From the NCBI RefSeq assembly GCF_014649535.1, contig NZ_BMTF01000012.1, forward strand, positions 154,327 through 218,326: a stretch of DNA of 64,000 nucleotides. Reading direction: 5' to 3'. Below, piece after piece: positions 50,131-58,724 of the stretch. The DNA comes from Streptomyces gelaticus (GTDB lineage Bacteria; Actinomycetota; Actinomycetes; Streptomycetales; Streptomycetaceae). Under the pieces are notes generated by a model. That model had not been told where the DNA came from, searched no databases, and saw nothing but the letters and a program-made list of their open reading frames with translations. How positions within the stretch are numbered: position 1 is the stretch's first letter; each line of letters opens with the position of its first letter. The position numbers and the translations under genes are program-made.

Positions 50131-51123
50131 TCAGCCGCCCAGCACCACCGTCCGGGACGGTGTCGCCCGCGGCAGGACGATCGGCGAGGCGCCGCCCTTC
50201 CGGTACTCCTGCGGGCTGACCCCCCGCACCCTCTTGAAGGCCGAACTGAGCGCGAACGCACTGCTGTAGCCGACCTCGTGCGCCACCGCGGCCACCGTGA
50301 CGTCCGGTTCACGCAGCAGGTCGGCGGCCAGAGCCAGACGCCAGTTGGCCAGGTAGGTCATCGGCGGTTCCCCGACGACCTCGGCGAAGCGGCGGGCGAG
50401 GCCCGCCCGGGAGACGCCGACCTTGCGGGCCAGCGACTCCACCGTCCACGCGTGGGCCGGCTGTTCGTGCAGAAGGCGCAGTGCGGGCCCCACCCTGGGG
50501 TCGGACCGGGCGTGGTACCAGGCCGGCGCACCGGCGTCCGGCTCGGCGAGCCAGGCGCGCAGCACACTGACGAAGAGCAGATCGAGAAGGCGGTCCAGGA
50601 CCAGCTCCTGCCCCGGCTCGTCGCGGCCGATCTCCTCGGCGAGCAGGGGCACGAGCGGGGAGTCGTCGAGGGCGGCGGGCCGCACCAGGAGGGTGGGCAG
50701 GGCCCCCAGCAGCCGACGGCCGATCTCGCCGGGCGCCTGATACGTACCACTGAGCATGACGGACGAGCCCTGCTCGAGCGGAGCCCCCCAGGTCCGCACC
50801 CCCAGGGCCATGGTGTCGGTGACGTCCTCGCCGACGGTGGTACTGCAGCGCTGATCGGGGCCGACGGTGATCTGGACGGGGGTGTCCTGCGCGTCGGCGA
50901 CCGTGTACGGGTCGGGGCCGCGCAGCACGGCGATGTCGCCGGGATTGATGAGGGCCGGTACACCGCCGTCGGGCATCACCCAGGCGCTGCCTTGGACCAT
51001 GGTGGCCAGGGAGATCGGAGCGCGGTCCTCGACGCGGAGCGACCAGGGCGGGTCGAAGACGGACTTGAGCAGGAAGGCGCCGCGCGCCTTCGGCCCGTCC
51101 AGGAGTCCGGTGAGCACGTCCAT
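50131..51123 (-). CDS. AraC-family regulator with cupin sensor
   Basis: A 330-residue AraC protein. The N-terminal AraC-binding cupin is recognisable (PPWSLRVEDRAPISLATMVQ, GGVPALINPGDIAVLRGPDP). The C-terminal double HTH is WTVESLARKVGVSRAGLARR, VTVAAVAHEVGYSSAFALSS and AFKRVRGVSPQEYRKGG. ATG 51123 follows GGGGATCACCAC. It is encoded just downstream of an NmrA-like reductase gene on the same strand, its probable partner. This arrangement is common for cytosolic redox enzymes. Confidence 0.9.
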   Translation of the reverse strand: MDVLTGLLDGPKARGAFLLKSVFDPPWSLRVEDRAPISLATMVQGSAWVMPDGGVPALINPGDIAVLRGPDPYTVADAQDTPVQITVGPDQRCSTTVGEDVTDTMALGVRTWGAPLEQGSSVMLSGTYQAPGEIGRRLLGALPTLLVRPAALDDSPLVPLLAEEIGRDEPGQELVLDRLLDLLFVSVLRAWLAEPDAGAPAWYHARSDPRVGPALRLLHEQPAHAWTVESLARKVGVSRAGLARRFAEVVGEPPMTYLANWRLALAADLLREPDVTVAAVAHEVGYSSAFALSSAFKRVRGVSPQEYRKGGASPIVLPRATPSRTVVLGG

Positions 51124-51212
51124 GTGGTGATCCCCATTCGGCTTGAGGGCGTGGCGCCGGGCCGAATCCGTACCGGGCACTCTCAGATGTTGCCGGGTGC
51201 GGCCGGGCGTTG

Positions 51213-52064
51213 TCAGATGTTCCAGATGCCGGTGGCTGCGGCATCCTTCGCGAAGGCCGAGAAGTCGCGCGGCTTGCGGCCGAGTACCTCTTCCACACCG
51301 TTGACGACGTCGGCGTTGCGCCCGTCGAGGATCAGGGCGAACAGGTCGGCGAACTCGACGGGCAGCCCGTTCTCCCGCAGGCCCGCCCGGAAGTCGTCGA
51401 GGGTGACCGGGGTGTACGTGATCTCCCGGCCGGTGACCTGCGACAGTTCGGCGGCCACATCGCCGAAGCTCAGCGACCGGGGCCCGGACAGCTCGTACGT
51501 CCTGCCGATGTGCTTGTCGTCGGTGAGGGCGGCGGTGACGACGTCGGCGATGTCTTCGATGTCCACGAACGGCTCCACCGCGTCGGCGGTCGGCAGCGCG
51601 AGCTCACCGGCGAGGACGGGCTCCAGGAAGAAGCTCTCGCTGAAGTTCTGGTTGAACCAGCTGGCCCGTACGACGGTCCAGTCGGCGCCCGACTCCTTGA
51701 GCTTGTTCTCGCTGTTGACCGCGCCCTCTTCACCGCGTCCGGAGAGAAGTACCAGTCGGCGTGCGCCCTTCTTCACGGCGAGCTCGGAGAAGGCGCCGAC
51801 GGCTTCCGCGGCTCCGGGGAATCCGAGATCCGGGTAGTAGGTGACGTAGACGGCTCCGACGCCGTCGAGCGCTGCCTCCCAGGTGTTGGGGTCCTCCCAC
51901 ACGAAGGGCGGTTCGGCGTTGCGGGATCCCACGCGCACCGGCAGCCCCTGCGCGGTGAGCCGCTCCGCCACACGGCTCCCGGTCTTTCCGGTGCCGCCGA
52001 TCACCAGAATCGTCTTCGAGTCGGCCCGCTGAATGTTCTGCTGAATGTTCTGTTCGTTCGTCAT
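51213..52064 (-). CDS. NmrA-like NAD(P)-binding protein
   Basis: A 283-residue atypical SDR. The Rossmann start is TILVIGGTGKTGSRVAERLT, with RVGSRNAEPPFVWEDPNTWE as in quinone oxidoreductase/NmrA-type proteins. Later blocks are VLLSGRGEEGAVNSE, WTVVRASWFNQNFSESFFLE and FVDIEDIADVVTAALTDD. There is no catalytic YxxxK, so it may be a redox sensor or reductase. ATG 52064. Lies 89 bp upstream of the AraC gene. Confidence 0.88.
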   Translation of the reverse strand: MTNEQNIQQNIQRADSKTILVIGGTGKTGSRVAERLTAQGLPVRVGSRNAEPPFVWEDPNTWEAALDGVGAVYVTYYPDLGFPGAAEAVGAFSELAVKKGARRLVLLSGRGEEGAVNSENKLKESGADWTVVRASWFNQNFSESFFLEPVLAGELALPTADAVEPFVDIEDIADVVTAALTDDKHIGRTYELSGPRSLSFGDVAAELSQVTGREITYTPVTLDDFRAGLRENGLPVEFADLFALILDGRNADVVNGVEEVLGRKPRDFSAFAKDAAATGIWNI

Positions 52065-52152
52065 GCGGATCAGTCAACGCCGCCCCCACGAGACGAACCA
52101 TAGCCACAGCGCTCAACTCCATACGCGTGCGTCCAGAGTCAGGTGTCGGCAG

Positions 52153-52761
52153 TCAGGCATCGCCCCTGAGCCGGTCGCGCTGGATCCGGTGCGCGAGGGC
52201 GCGGCGCACGGAGGCCGATGCGGTGGTGGCGGCGGTCGTCTTCGGGGGGACGTCGAGGCCGCGGCTGATGCTGTCGTACGCGTCCCGGTAGCCGGTGGGC
52301 ATCGTCGCCCGGTGCAGTCCGAGGTCCTCTTCGACGAGGCGTCGCAGCTCGTCGACGTTCTCGGGCGTGAAGCGCTTCTTCCCACGGGCGATGGCCTCGA
52401 CGTAGCGGGTGCAGCGGGCGTTGTCGCAGAGGGTCTCCGAGATCTCCTCGGCGAGGGCCCACAGGCGTCCTTCGAGCCATGGGGTGTCGTGCTGGTCGAG
52501 GGAGAGTTCAAGCGGAGGCGGCGGTTCTTCCGTCCGGTACTTCGCCATGTGCTTGGACACGGCGGGCTGGCTCATGGCCGCGAGCCGGGCGATCCTGTCC
52601 TGCGTCCAGCCGAGGCCGGCGAACAGCTTGATCATTTCGGCGCGCAGCTTCCGCATCTCCTCGCCCGCCCGGATGACTTCGTTCATTTCGGCGAGCATCC
52701 GCCCGGCCTGTTCCTCGGTCAGCGCCTCGGGAATCCGGTGCGCACTCTCTTCGCCTGCCAT
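52153..52761 (-). CDS. HTH regulator of unknown class
   Basis: A 202-residue protein. A coiled N-terminus (EEQAGRMLAEMNEVIRAGEE) precedes an HTH (LGWTQDRIARLAAMSQPAVS, KHMAKYRTEEPPP). The rest is helical (RGKKRFTPENVDELRRLVEE, YRDAYDSISRGLDVPP). The HTH resembles sigma-like or XRE-type helices. ATG 52761 has no RBS but lies six bases after the -10-like TATAAC, suggesting a leaderless transcript. Two AACC-N-GGTT palindromes lie in the divergent region and probably bind this protein. Regulates itself and perhaps the alpha/beta hydrolase. Confidence 0.75.
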   Translation of the reverse strand: MAGEESAHRIPEALTEEQAGRMLAEMNEVIRAGEEMRKLRAEMIKLFAGLGWTQDRIARLAAMSQPAVSKHMAKYRTEEPPPPLELSLDQHDTPWLEGRLWALAEEISETLCDNARCTRYVEAIARGKKRFTPENVDELRRLVEEDLGLHRATMPTGYRDAYDSISRGLDVPPKTTAATTASASVRRALAHRIQRDRLRGDA

Positions 52762-52766
52762 GGCTC

Positions 52767-52827
52767 GGTTATATACCCCGATCCCCCCGGGCCCCACATC
52801 GTTATAACCGGGTTGTAAAACCTGGTT
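52767..52827. promoter_or_regulatory. AACC-N-GGTT operators between HTH regulator and hydrolase
   Basis: AACCGGGTT (52806-52814) and AACCTGGTT (52819-52827) are palindromes 13 bp apart, each extended by T/A flanks (TATAACC, GGTTATC). A further half site GGTTAT lies at 52767-52772 inside the minus-strand -10. One operator is close to the hydrolase start (52832). Confidence 0.6.
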
Positions 52828-52831
52828 ATCA

Positions 52832-53689
52832 ATGGCAGGGTCCATGCCCATGCCCACCTTCTTCGCACCTGACGGAACCCGGCTCGCCTACCGCGTGCAC
52901 GGCGACGGCCACGGCGACCCGGTCGTCTGCATCCCCGGCGGACCTGCGGACTCCCGCTACCTCGGCGACCTCGGCGGCCTGTCGGCGCACCGCCGGCTGA
53001 TCGTCCCGGACCTTCGCGGCACCGGACGGTCCGCGATCCCCGAGGACCCCTCCTCCTACCGCTGCGACCGCCTCGTCGCGGACATCGAGGCCCTGCGCAG
53101 CCACCTCGGCCCCACCCGGGTCGATCTGCTCGGCCACTCCGCCGGAGCGAACGTCGCGACGCAGTACGCCGCGCGGCACCCGAAGAACGTCGGCAGGCTC
53201 GCCCTGATCGCCCCGGGCACCCGGGCCCTCGGCATCACGATCACCGGGGAGATGCGCCGTGAGCTCGCGCGGCTTCGCCGCGACGAGCCGTGGTTCCCGG
53301 CGGCGTTCGCCGCCCTGGAGGCAATCACCGAGGGCACCGGAACCGACAGCGACCTGGAGGCCATCAGCCCCTTCTTCTGCGGCCGGTGGGACGCCGCGGC
53401 GCAGCAGCACCGGGCGGCGAGCCGGCCGGACAACGAGGAGGCCGTCGCCCTCTTCGCGGCCGAAGGCGCCTTCACTCCGGATGCCACCCGCGCGGCACTC
53501 GCCGGCCTCCGGTCCCCCGTCCTGCTGCTGGCCGGGGAGCTCGATGTGAACAGTCCTCCCCGGTCGGTGGCCGAGGCGGCCGCACTGTTCCCCGATGCGG
53601 TACTCGCCGTGCAGCCGGGGGCAGGTCACTGCCCCTGGGTCGACGACGCGGACCGGTTCACGGCAACCGTTGCGGCGTTCCTGGAGTGA
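52832..53689 (+). CDS. alpha/beta hydrolase (peptidase S33-like)
   Basis: A 285-residue hydrolase. Oxyanion motif VCIPGGPADSRYLGDLGGL, DLRGTGRSAIPEDPSSY, the nucleophile Ser in LLGHSAGANVATQYAARHP, Asp in LLAGELDVNSPPRS and His in QPGAGHCPWVDDADRFTATV. The GGPA and DLRGTGRS segments resemble proline-iminopeptidase-like S33 enzymes. ATG 52832 or 52844 could be used. Divergent from the HTH regulator. Confidence 0.9.
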   Translation: MAGSMPMPTFFAPDGTRLAYRVHGDGHGDPVVCIPGGPADSRYLGDLGGLSAHRRLIVPDLRGTGRSAIPEDPSSYRCDRLVADIEALRSHLGPTRVDLLGHSAGANVATQYAARHPKNVGRLALIAPGTRALGITITGEMRRELARLRRDEPWFPAAFAALEAITEGTGTDSDLEAISPFFCGRWDAAAQQHRAASRPDNEEAVALFAAEGAFTPDATRAALAGLRSPVLLLAGELDVNSPPRSVAEAAALFPDAVLAVQPGAGHCPWVDDADRFTATVAAFLE

Positions 53690-53708
53690 AAGCCCGCGCC
53701 GGCCGGTG

Positions 53709-54668
53709 CTACTGCTGCGCGAAGCGCTCGAACGCCCCGTACAGGGCTGCGCTCATGGCGGCACTTCCCTTGTGGCCCGAGTCCTCGATGACCACGAGTT
53801 CCGCACCGGGCCAGGCATGGGCGAGTTCCCAGGCCGTGTCGAGCGGCGCGCTGATGTCGAGGCGGCCGTGGATCAGGACGCCGGGGATGCCCGCCAGACG
53901 TCCCGCGTCGCGGATCAGCCGGCCCTCCTCCAGCCAGGCCCCGTGGGCGAAGTAGTGCGAGCAGATTCGTACGAGCCCCAGCATGGCCCGGGGCGGCCTG
54001 CTGCTGTACGGGTTGGGGGAGCCGTTCGGCTCCCCGGAGAGGACCGCGTCCTCCCAGGCGCACCAGGCGGTTGCGGCCTCGGCCCGTACGTCCGGATCGG
54101 GGTTCTCCATGAGGCGCGCGTACGCCCCGACGAGGTCGCCGTTCCGGTCGGCCTCGGGAACACCGTTGCGGAATCGCTCCCACGCCTCCGGGAAGAACCG
54201 CCCCGAGCCCCGGTAGAGCCAGTCGATCTCGCGGCGGCGGGTACTGGTGACCGCGGCGAGGACGATCTCGGACACCCGCTCCGGGTAACGCTCGGCGTAC
54301 GCGAGGCTGAGCGTGGAGCCCCAGGAGCTGCCGAACAGCAACCACCGGTCGACACCGAGGTGTTCGCGCAGTCGCTCCATGTCGGCGATCAGATGCTCGG
54401 TGGTGTTGAGCTTCATGTCGGTGGTGGGGTCGGCGGCATGGGGTGTGCTCCGGCCGCATCCGCGCTGGTCGAAGAGAATGATCCGGTAGCGCTCCGGGTC
54501 GAAGGACCTGCGCGGACCCGTCGAGCAGCCCGAACCGGGGCCGCCGTGGACGACGAGGGCGGGCTTCCCGTCGGGATTTCCGCAGGTCTCCCAGTAGACG
54601 AGGTTTCCGTCGCCGGTATCGAGCGTGCCGTGGTCGTAGGGATCGATCAACGGATACGGGGCTGCCAT
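53709..54668 (-). CDS. pip: prolyl aminopeptidase (proline iminopeptidase)
   Basis: A 319-residue S33 peptidase removing N-terminal proline. HGGPGSGCSTGPRRSFDPER, DQRGCGRSTPHAADPTTDMK, LNTTEHLIADMERLREHLG, the nucleophile in LLFGSSWGSTLSLAYAERYP, the acid in HGRLDISAPLDTAW and the base in IEDSGHKGSAAM are all present. It is complete. Divergent from a 70-residue protein gene and the ABC-F operon; the shared intergenic region contains the GTCACCTG-TTTGA-CAGGTGAC operator also found at the CGNR gene. Confidence 0.93.
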   Translation of the reverse strand: MAAPYPLIDPYDHGTLDTGDGNLVYWETCGNPDGKPALVVHGGPGSGCSTGPRRSFDPERYRIILFDQRGCGRSTPHAADPTTDMKLNTTEHLIADMERLREHLGVDRWLLFGSSWGSTLSLAYAERYPERVSEIVLAAVTSTRRREIDWLYRGSGRFFPEAWERFRNGVPEADRNGDLVGAYARLMENPDPDVRAEAATAWCAWEDAVLSGEPNGSPNPYSSRPPRAMLGLVRICSHYFAHGAWLEEGRLIRDAGRLAGIPGVLIHGRLDISAPLDTAWELAHAWPGAELVVIEDSGHKGSAAMSAALYGAFERFAQQ

Positions 54669-54744
54669 CTCCGGTTCTCCTCCATCGAGTTGGTCGAATT
54701 CATCGAGGACACGAGCCGAGCACGATTACACACGAACCATCATC

Positions 54745-54765
54745 GTCACCTGTTTGACAGGTGAC
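54745..54765. promoter_or_regulatory. 21-bp GTCACCTG-N5-CAGGTGAC operator
   Basis: GTCACCTG (54745-54752), TTTGA, CAGGTGAC (54758-54765) form a perfect 8-5-8 inverted repeat overlapping TTGACA (54755-54760), a possible -35. It lies between pip and the small-protein gene. The same geometry recurs at 58704-58724 on the CGNR regulator promoter. Confidence 0.75.
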
Positions 54766-54845
54766 GCAATCGATGGGACGCTCGTATCAGCCCAGCGCCC
54801 CCTGGCGTGATCCGCGACCGACAACCGATCGAGCGGAGGTCGACC

Positions 54846-55058
54846 ATGAACACCAGGCACATCGTGATCACCGAGAACGCGGCGGACAATGCCGCAGTGA
54901 CCCGGCACGAGCGGTTCGGGAAGCTGCCCGAGCGCATTCCCTACCAGGACATGGTCGAGGTGAAGCCCGCCTCGCCGAGGGAGCCCGCGAGGGATGCATA
55001 CGACCCGGAGGGCTCCTGGACGTCCTTCTCCTGCCTGGCCGCAGACCTCGGACTGTAG
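54846..55058 (+). CDS. small protein of unknown function upstream of ABC-F genes
   Basis: A 70-residue, mostly hydrophilic protein: RHIVITENAADNAAVTRHER, KLPERIPYQDMVEVKPASPR, then AYDPEGSWTSFSCLAADLGL. GGAGG stands eight bases before ATG 54846. It is preceded by the 21-bp operator at 54745 and followed by the ABC-F leader. Unrecognised. It may be first gene of the ABC-F operon. Confidence 0.65.
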   Translation: MNTRHIVITENAADNAAVTRHERFGKLPERIPYQDMVEVKPASPREPARDAYDPEGSWTSFSCLAADLGL

Positions 55059-55072
55059 GACCTGCTAGGCTC

Positions 55073-55199
55073 GGAGGAGCTTTGATCATGGATTGAAGCT
55101 CTGATCACATATCGAGGAGACCAGACATGGTGGGTGACGACGACATCTCGGGGTGATACCCCGACCTGTCAGGCCGCCGGCCGATGCCCAGGAGCATCG
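55073..55199 (+). promoter_or_regulatory. ABC-F leader with two micro-ORFs and hairpins
   Basis: GGAGGAG (55073-55079) precedes ATG-GAT-TGA (55088-55096, peptide MD). GAGGAG (55114-55119) precedes ATG 55127, encoding MVGDDDISG with stop at 55154-55156. The second stop lies inside TCGGGGT-GAT-ACCCCGA (55148-55164). A further hairpin is CGATGC/GCATCG (55182-55199). The ABC-F ATG is at 55283. The arrangement resembles ribosome-mediated attenuators of ABC-F antibiotic-resistance genes. Confidence 0.55.
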
Positions 55200-55282
55200 C
55201 CGTCGTGGCCGCTCAGTCGTCCCCTTCTTCCATGTCCCGGGCACCAGTCTCTGCCTGCCCGTATCTCATTCGAGGTCTCTTC

Positions 55283-56917
55283 ATGTCCGACGCCTTCGTC
55301 GTCTGCTCCAACCTGTCCTTCGCCTGGCCCGACGACACCCCGGTCTTCGAGGACCTGTCCTTCACCCTGGGCAGCGGCCGGACGGGCCTGGTCGCACCCA
55401 ACGGCTCCGGCAAGAGCACCCTGCTCAAGCTCATCGCCGGTGAGCTGCACCCCGGCACCGGGTCCGTCTCCGTGGGCGGCACGCTCGGCTATCTCCCGCA
55501 GAACCTCCCCCTGACCCGCGACCTCACGGTCGCCGAGGTCCTGGGCATCGCCCCGGTGATCCGGGCCCTGGACGCCGTGGAGTCCGGGGACGTGAGCGAG
55601 GAACACTTCACAACCATCGGCGACGACTGGGACATCGAGGAACGCACCCGCGCCCAGCTGGACCGGCTCGGCCTCGCCGATCTCACCCTCGACCGGAGCC
55701 TGAACACACTCAGCGGCGGCCAGGTCGTCTCGCTCGGCCTGGCGGCCCAGCTGCTGAAGCGGCCCGACGTACTGCTGCTCGACGAGCCGACCAACAACCT
55801 CGACCTCGACGCCCGGCACAAGCTCTACGACGTACTGGAGGACTTCGGCGGCTGCCTCCTGCTGGTCAGCCACGACCGGGCGCTGCTCGACCGCATGGAA
55901 CGCATCGCCGAACTCGAACGCGGTGAACTGCGCTTCTACGGCGGCAACTTCACCGAGTACGAGGAGGCCGTACGGGCCGAGCAGGAGGTCGCCGAGAAGA
56001 ACATCCGCAACGCCGAACAGGAGCTGAAGCGGGAGAAGCGGGAGATGCAGCAGGCCCGCGAACGCGCCGAGCGCCGCGCGAGCAACGCCGCCCGCAACCT
56101 CAAGAACGCGGGCCTGCCCCGTATCTTCGCCGGGAACATGAAGCGGGGCGCCCAGGAGTCCGCGGGCCGGTCGGGGCAGCTGCACGCCTCCCGGGTCAGC
56201 GAGGCCAGGGCCCGGCTGGACGAGGCGGGGCGCGCCCTGCGCGACGAGCAGCGCATCACGCTGGATCTGCCGGACACCGATGTACCCGCCGGGCGCACCC
56301 TCGTTCTCGGTGAACACATGCAGGTCAGCCACGGCGGACGGACCGTGTTCGCCGGACCCGGTATCGACCTGACCGTCCGTGGCCCCGAACGCATCGCACT
56401 GACCGGTCCCAACGGCTCCGGCAAGACCACGCTGCTGCGTCTGCTCAACGGCGAACTCGACCTGGACGGCGGGCAGATCAAGCGGGCCGACGGCCGGATC
56501 GCCTATCTCTCGCAGCGGCTGGACCTGCTGGACCCGGACCGTACCGTCGCCGAGAACTTCACCGCTTTCGCGCCGCACCGGCCGGAGGCGGAGCGGATGA
56601 ACCTGCTCGCCCGCTTCCTCTTCCGGGGCCCCCGGGCCCATCTGCCCGTCCGGGTGCTGTCCGGCGGCGAGCGGCTGCGCGCCACCCTGGCCTGCGTCCT
56701 GTGCGCCGAACCGGCTCCGCAGCTGCTGCTCCTGGACGAGCCGACGAACAACCTCGACCTGGTGAGCGCGGGCCAGTTGGAGAGCGCGCTGGGCTCGTAC
56801 CGGGGAGCGTTCGTGGTGGTCAGCCACGACGAGCCGTTTCTGGCCCGGATCGGCGTGAGCCGGTGGCTGCGGCTGGCCGGCGGTGAGCTGACGGAGACGG
56901 GAGCGCCCGAGGCATGA
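55283..56917 (+). CDS. ABC-F family ATPase (ribosome protection type), first copy
   Basis: A 544-residue soluble protein with two ABC domains and no membrane part. NBD1: Walker A LVAPNGSGKSTLLKLIAGEL, signature NTLSGGQVVSLGLAAQLL, Walker B VLLLDEPTNNLDLDARHKL. A charged linker follows (EVAEKNIRNAEQELKREKRE). NBD2: LTGPNGSGKTTLLRLLNGEL, VLSGGERLRATLACVL, LLLLDEPTNNLDLVSAGQLE. ABC-F proteins act on the ribosome, often releasing antibiotics. ATG 55283 follows CGAGG. The upstream frame to 55184 is not used. Leader features suggest attenuation. Confidence 0.92.
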   Translation: MSDAFVVCSNLSFAWPDDTPVFEDLSFTLGSGRTGLVAPNGSGKSTLLKLIAGELHPGTGSVSVGGTLGYLPQNLPLTRDLTVAEVLGIAPVIRALDAVESGDVSEEHFTTIGDDWDIEERTRAQLDRLGLADLTLDRSLNTLSGGQVVSLGLAAQLLKRPDVLLLDEPTNNLDLDARHKLYDVLEDFGGCLLLVSHDRALLDRMERIAELERGELRFYGGNFTEYEEAVRAEQEVAEKNIRNAEQELKREKREMQQARERAERRASNAARNLKNAGLPRIFAGNMKRGAQESAGRSGQLHASRVSEARARLDEAGRALRDEQRITLDLPDTDVPAGRTLVLGEHMQVSHGGRTVFAGPGIDLTVRGPERIALTGPNGSGKTTLLRLLNGELDLDGGQIKRADGRIAYLSQRLDLLDPDRTVAENFTAFAPHRPEAERMNLLARFLFRGPRAHLPVRVLSGGERLRATLACVLCAEPAPQLLLLDEPTNNLDLVSAGQLESALGSYRGAFVVVSHDEPFLARIGVSRWLRLAGGELTETGAPEA

Positions 56918-57001
56918 GCCGCTGACGTGCCGACCGGGCCCGCGCCCGAGGTGGGTCACCACCCGGCGGGCCGAACACCGATCACGTCAGGTGGACCAAC
57001 C

Positions 57002-58696
57002 ATGTCTCGACCGGCCCTGCTCGCCCACGACGTCGTCCGCACCCTGGGGACCAAGCGGGTCCTCGACGGCGTCTCCCTCACCGCCTCCCCCGGCCACCGC
57101 ATCGGGCTGATCGGGGAGAACGGCGTCGGCAAGTCGACGCTGCTGCGTCTGCTCGCCGGAGTGGACGAACCCGATGCCGGGACCGTCACGCGCCCGGCCG
57201 ACCTGGGCTTCCTGCACCAGGAGATGCCGTTCGACGACGCGTCGACGATCGCCGACGTGCTGGACGAAGCCCTGCGCGAGGCCCGCGACGACCTGGCCGA
57301 GCTCGAACGTCTCACCGAGCGGCTCGCCCATGCCCCGCAGGACTCCCCCGGGTACACCGAGCTGCTCGACACGTACGGCCGACGGCTCGAACAGGCCCAG
57401 GAGCGGGAGGTCTGGGACGCGGACCGGCGTGCCGCGATCGTGCTCGACGGGCTCGGCCTCGGCACGTTCAGGCACGACCGGGCGCTCGGCTCCCTCTCCG
57501 GCGGGCAGCGCGGCCGTCTGGCGCTGGCCGCTCTGCTGGTCCGACGCCCCTCGGCACTGCTGCTGGACGAGCCGACCAACCATCTCGACGACGGCGCCGC
57601 CGCCTTCCTGGAGGAGCAGGTGCGCGGCCTGCCCGGGGTCGTCGTGGTGGCCAGCCACGACCGGGCCTTCCTCGACACCGTCTGCACGGATCTGATCGAC
57701 CTCGACCCGTCCGTGGACGGCCCGGTCCGCTACGGCGGCAACTACAGCGCCTACCTGGCCGAGAAGCGTGCCGAGCGGGAACGCTGGGAGCGGCGGTACG
57801 CCGAGGAGCAGGAGGAGCTCGCGGCGCTGCGCCACTCGGCCGGTGTGACCGCGCACCGCCTGGCGCCCGACCGGGAGCGGCGCGACAACGAGAAGATGGG
57901 GTACGGCCACCGGGGCGGCCGGGTGCAGAGCCAGATCTCCCGGCGGGTGCGCAACGCCACCCGTCGGCTGGACGGGCTGGAGCGCAGGCAGGTCGGTGAG
58001 CCGCCGCAGCCGCTGCGGTTCCACGGGGCCGCGCTCGCCGTCGCCGTTTCGCCCGTCGAGGGGTTGGTGGACGATGCGCTGGTCTCCCTCCGCGATGTGC
58101 GGGTGCCGGGCCGGCTGGCCGTCGAGCGCCTGGACGTACCGGCGACCGAGCGCCTCCTCGTCACGGGAGGCAACGGAGCGGGCAAGTCGACACTGCTGTC
58201 CGTGCTCGCCGGGCGGCTCGCGGCCGAGGGCGAGGTGCGGCGGCGGCAGGGGCTGACGGTGGGTCTGCTGGCCCAGGACACGGTGTTCGGCCGGCCCGAC
58301 CGGACCGGGCGTGAGACCTACGAGCGCCTGCTCGGCGCCGAGCGGGCAGAAGCCGTCCCGCTCGGCTCGCTGGGTCTGCTGCACAAGGCGGATCTGGACA
58401 AGCCGGTCGGCCGGCTGTCGGTCGGTCAGCGCCGCCGACTCGCGCTGGCGCTCCTGGTGGCGCGTCCACCGGAGCTGCTGCTGCTCGACGAGCCCACGAA
58501 CCACTTGTCCCCGAGGCTGTGCGACGAGCTGGAGGCGGCCCTGGGCACGGGGCCCGGTGCGATCGTCCTGACCAGCCACGACCGCTGGCTGCGCGGGCGC
58601 TGGCAGGGCCGCGAGATCCGGCTGCGCTCCGACCGGGCGCACCGGGACGGAAGCACTCGGACGGCCACCGGTCCAGCAGGTGACGAGCCTTGCTGA
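57002..58696 (+). CDS. ABC-F family ATPase, second copy (TlrC-like)
   Basis: A 564-residue double-ABC protein. NBD1 LIGENGVGKSTLLRLLAGVD, SLSGGQRGRLALAALLVRRP, LLLDEPTNHLDDGAAAFLEE; NBD2 VTGGNGAGKSTLLSVLAGRL, RLSVGQRRRLALALLVARPP, LLLDEPTNHLSPRLCDELEA. The NBD2 signature reads LSVGQ. The linker (ERERWERRYAEEQEELAALR, EKMGYGHRGGRVQSQISRRV) is the form seen in actinomycete self-resistance proteins such as TlrC/CarA. It follows the first ABC-F gene by 84 bp, with GGTGG/CCACC hairpin potential between them. Confidence 0.92.
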   Translation: MSRPALLAHDVVRTLGTKRVLDGVSLTASPGHRIGLIGENGVGKSTLLRLLAGVDEPDAGTVTRPADLGFLHQEMPFDDASTIADVLDEALREARDDLAELERLTERLAHAPQDSPGYTELLDTYGRRLEQAQEREVWDADRRAAIVLDGLGLGTFRHDRALGSLSGGQRGRLALAALLVRRPSALLLDEPTNHLDDGAAAFLEEQVRGLPGVVVVASHDRAFLDTVCTDLIDLDPSVDGPVRYGGNYSAYLAEKRAERERWERRYAEEQEELAALRHSAGVTAHRLAPDRERRDNEKMGYGHRGGRVQSQISRRVRNATRRLDGLERRQVGEPPQPLRFHGAALAVAVSPVEGLVDDALVSLRDVRVPGRLAVERLDVPATERLLVTGGNGAGKSTLLSVLAGRLAAEGEVRRRQGLTVGLLAQDTVFGRPDRTGRETYERLLGAERAEAVPLGSLGLLHKADLDKPVGRLSVGQRRRLALALLVARPPELLLLDEPTNHLSPRLCDELEAALGTGPGAIVLTSHDRWLRGRWQGREIRLRSDRAHRDGSTRTATGPAGDEPC

Positions 58697-58724
58697 CGCG
58701 ATAGTCACCTGCCAGAATGGTGAT
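58677..58724 (+). promoter_or_regulatory. leaderless promoter and operator of the CGNR gene
   Basis: The -35-like TTGCTG (58690-58695) and -10 CAGAAT (58713-58718) are 17 bp apart. GTG 58725 begins six bases after the -10. GTCACCTG (58704-58711), five bases, then ATGGTGAT (58717-58724) repeats the 21-bp operator of 54745 with a weaker right arm (5 of 8). An extra CAGGTGAC is at 58677-58684. Binding would block its own -10. Confidence 0.65.

Noticed and set aside
54846..55058. RiPP precursor reading of the 70-residue protein
   Set aside because: The Ser/Thr/Cys-containing end and nearby peptidase are suggestive, but no modification enzyme or recognisable leader motif is in the window.
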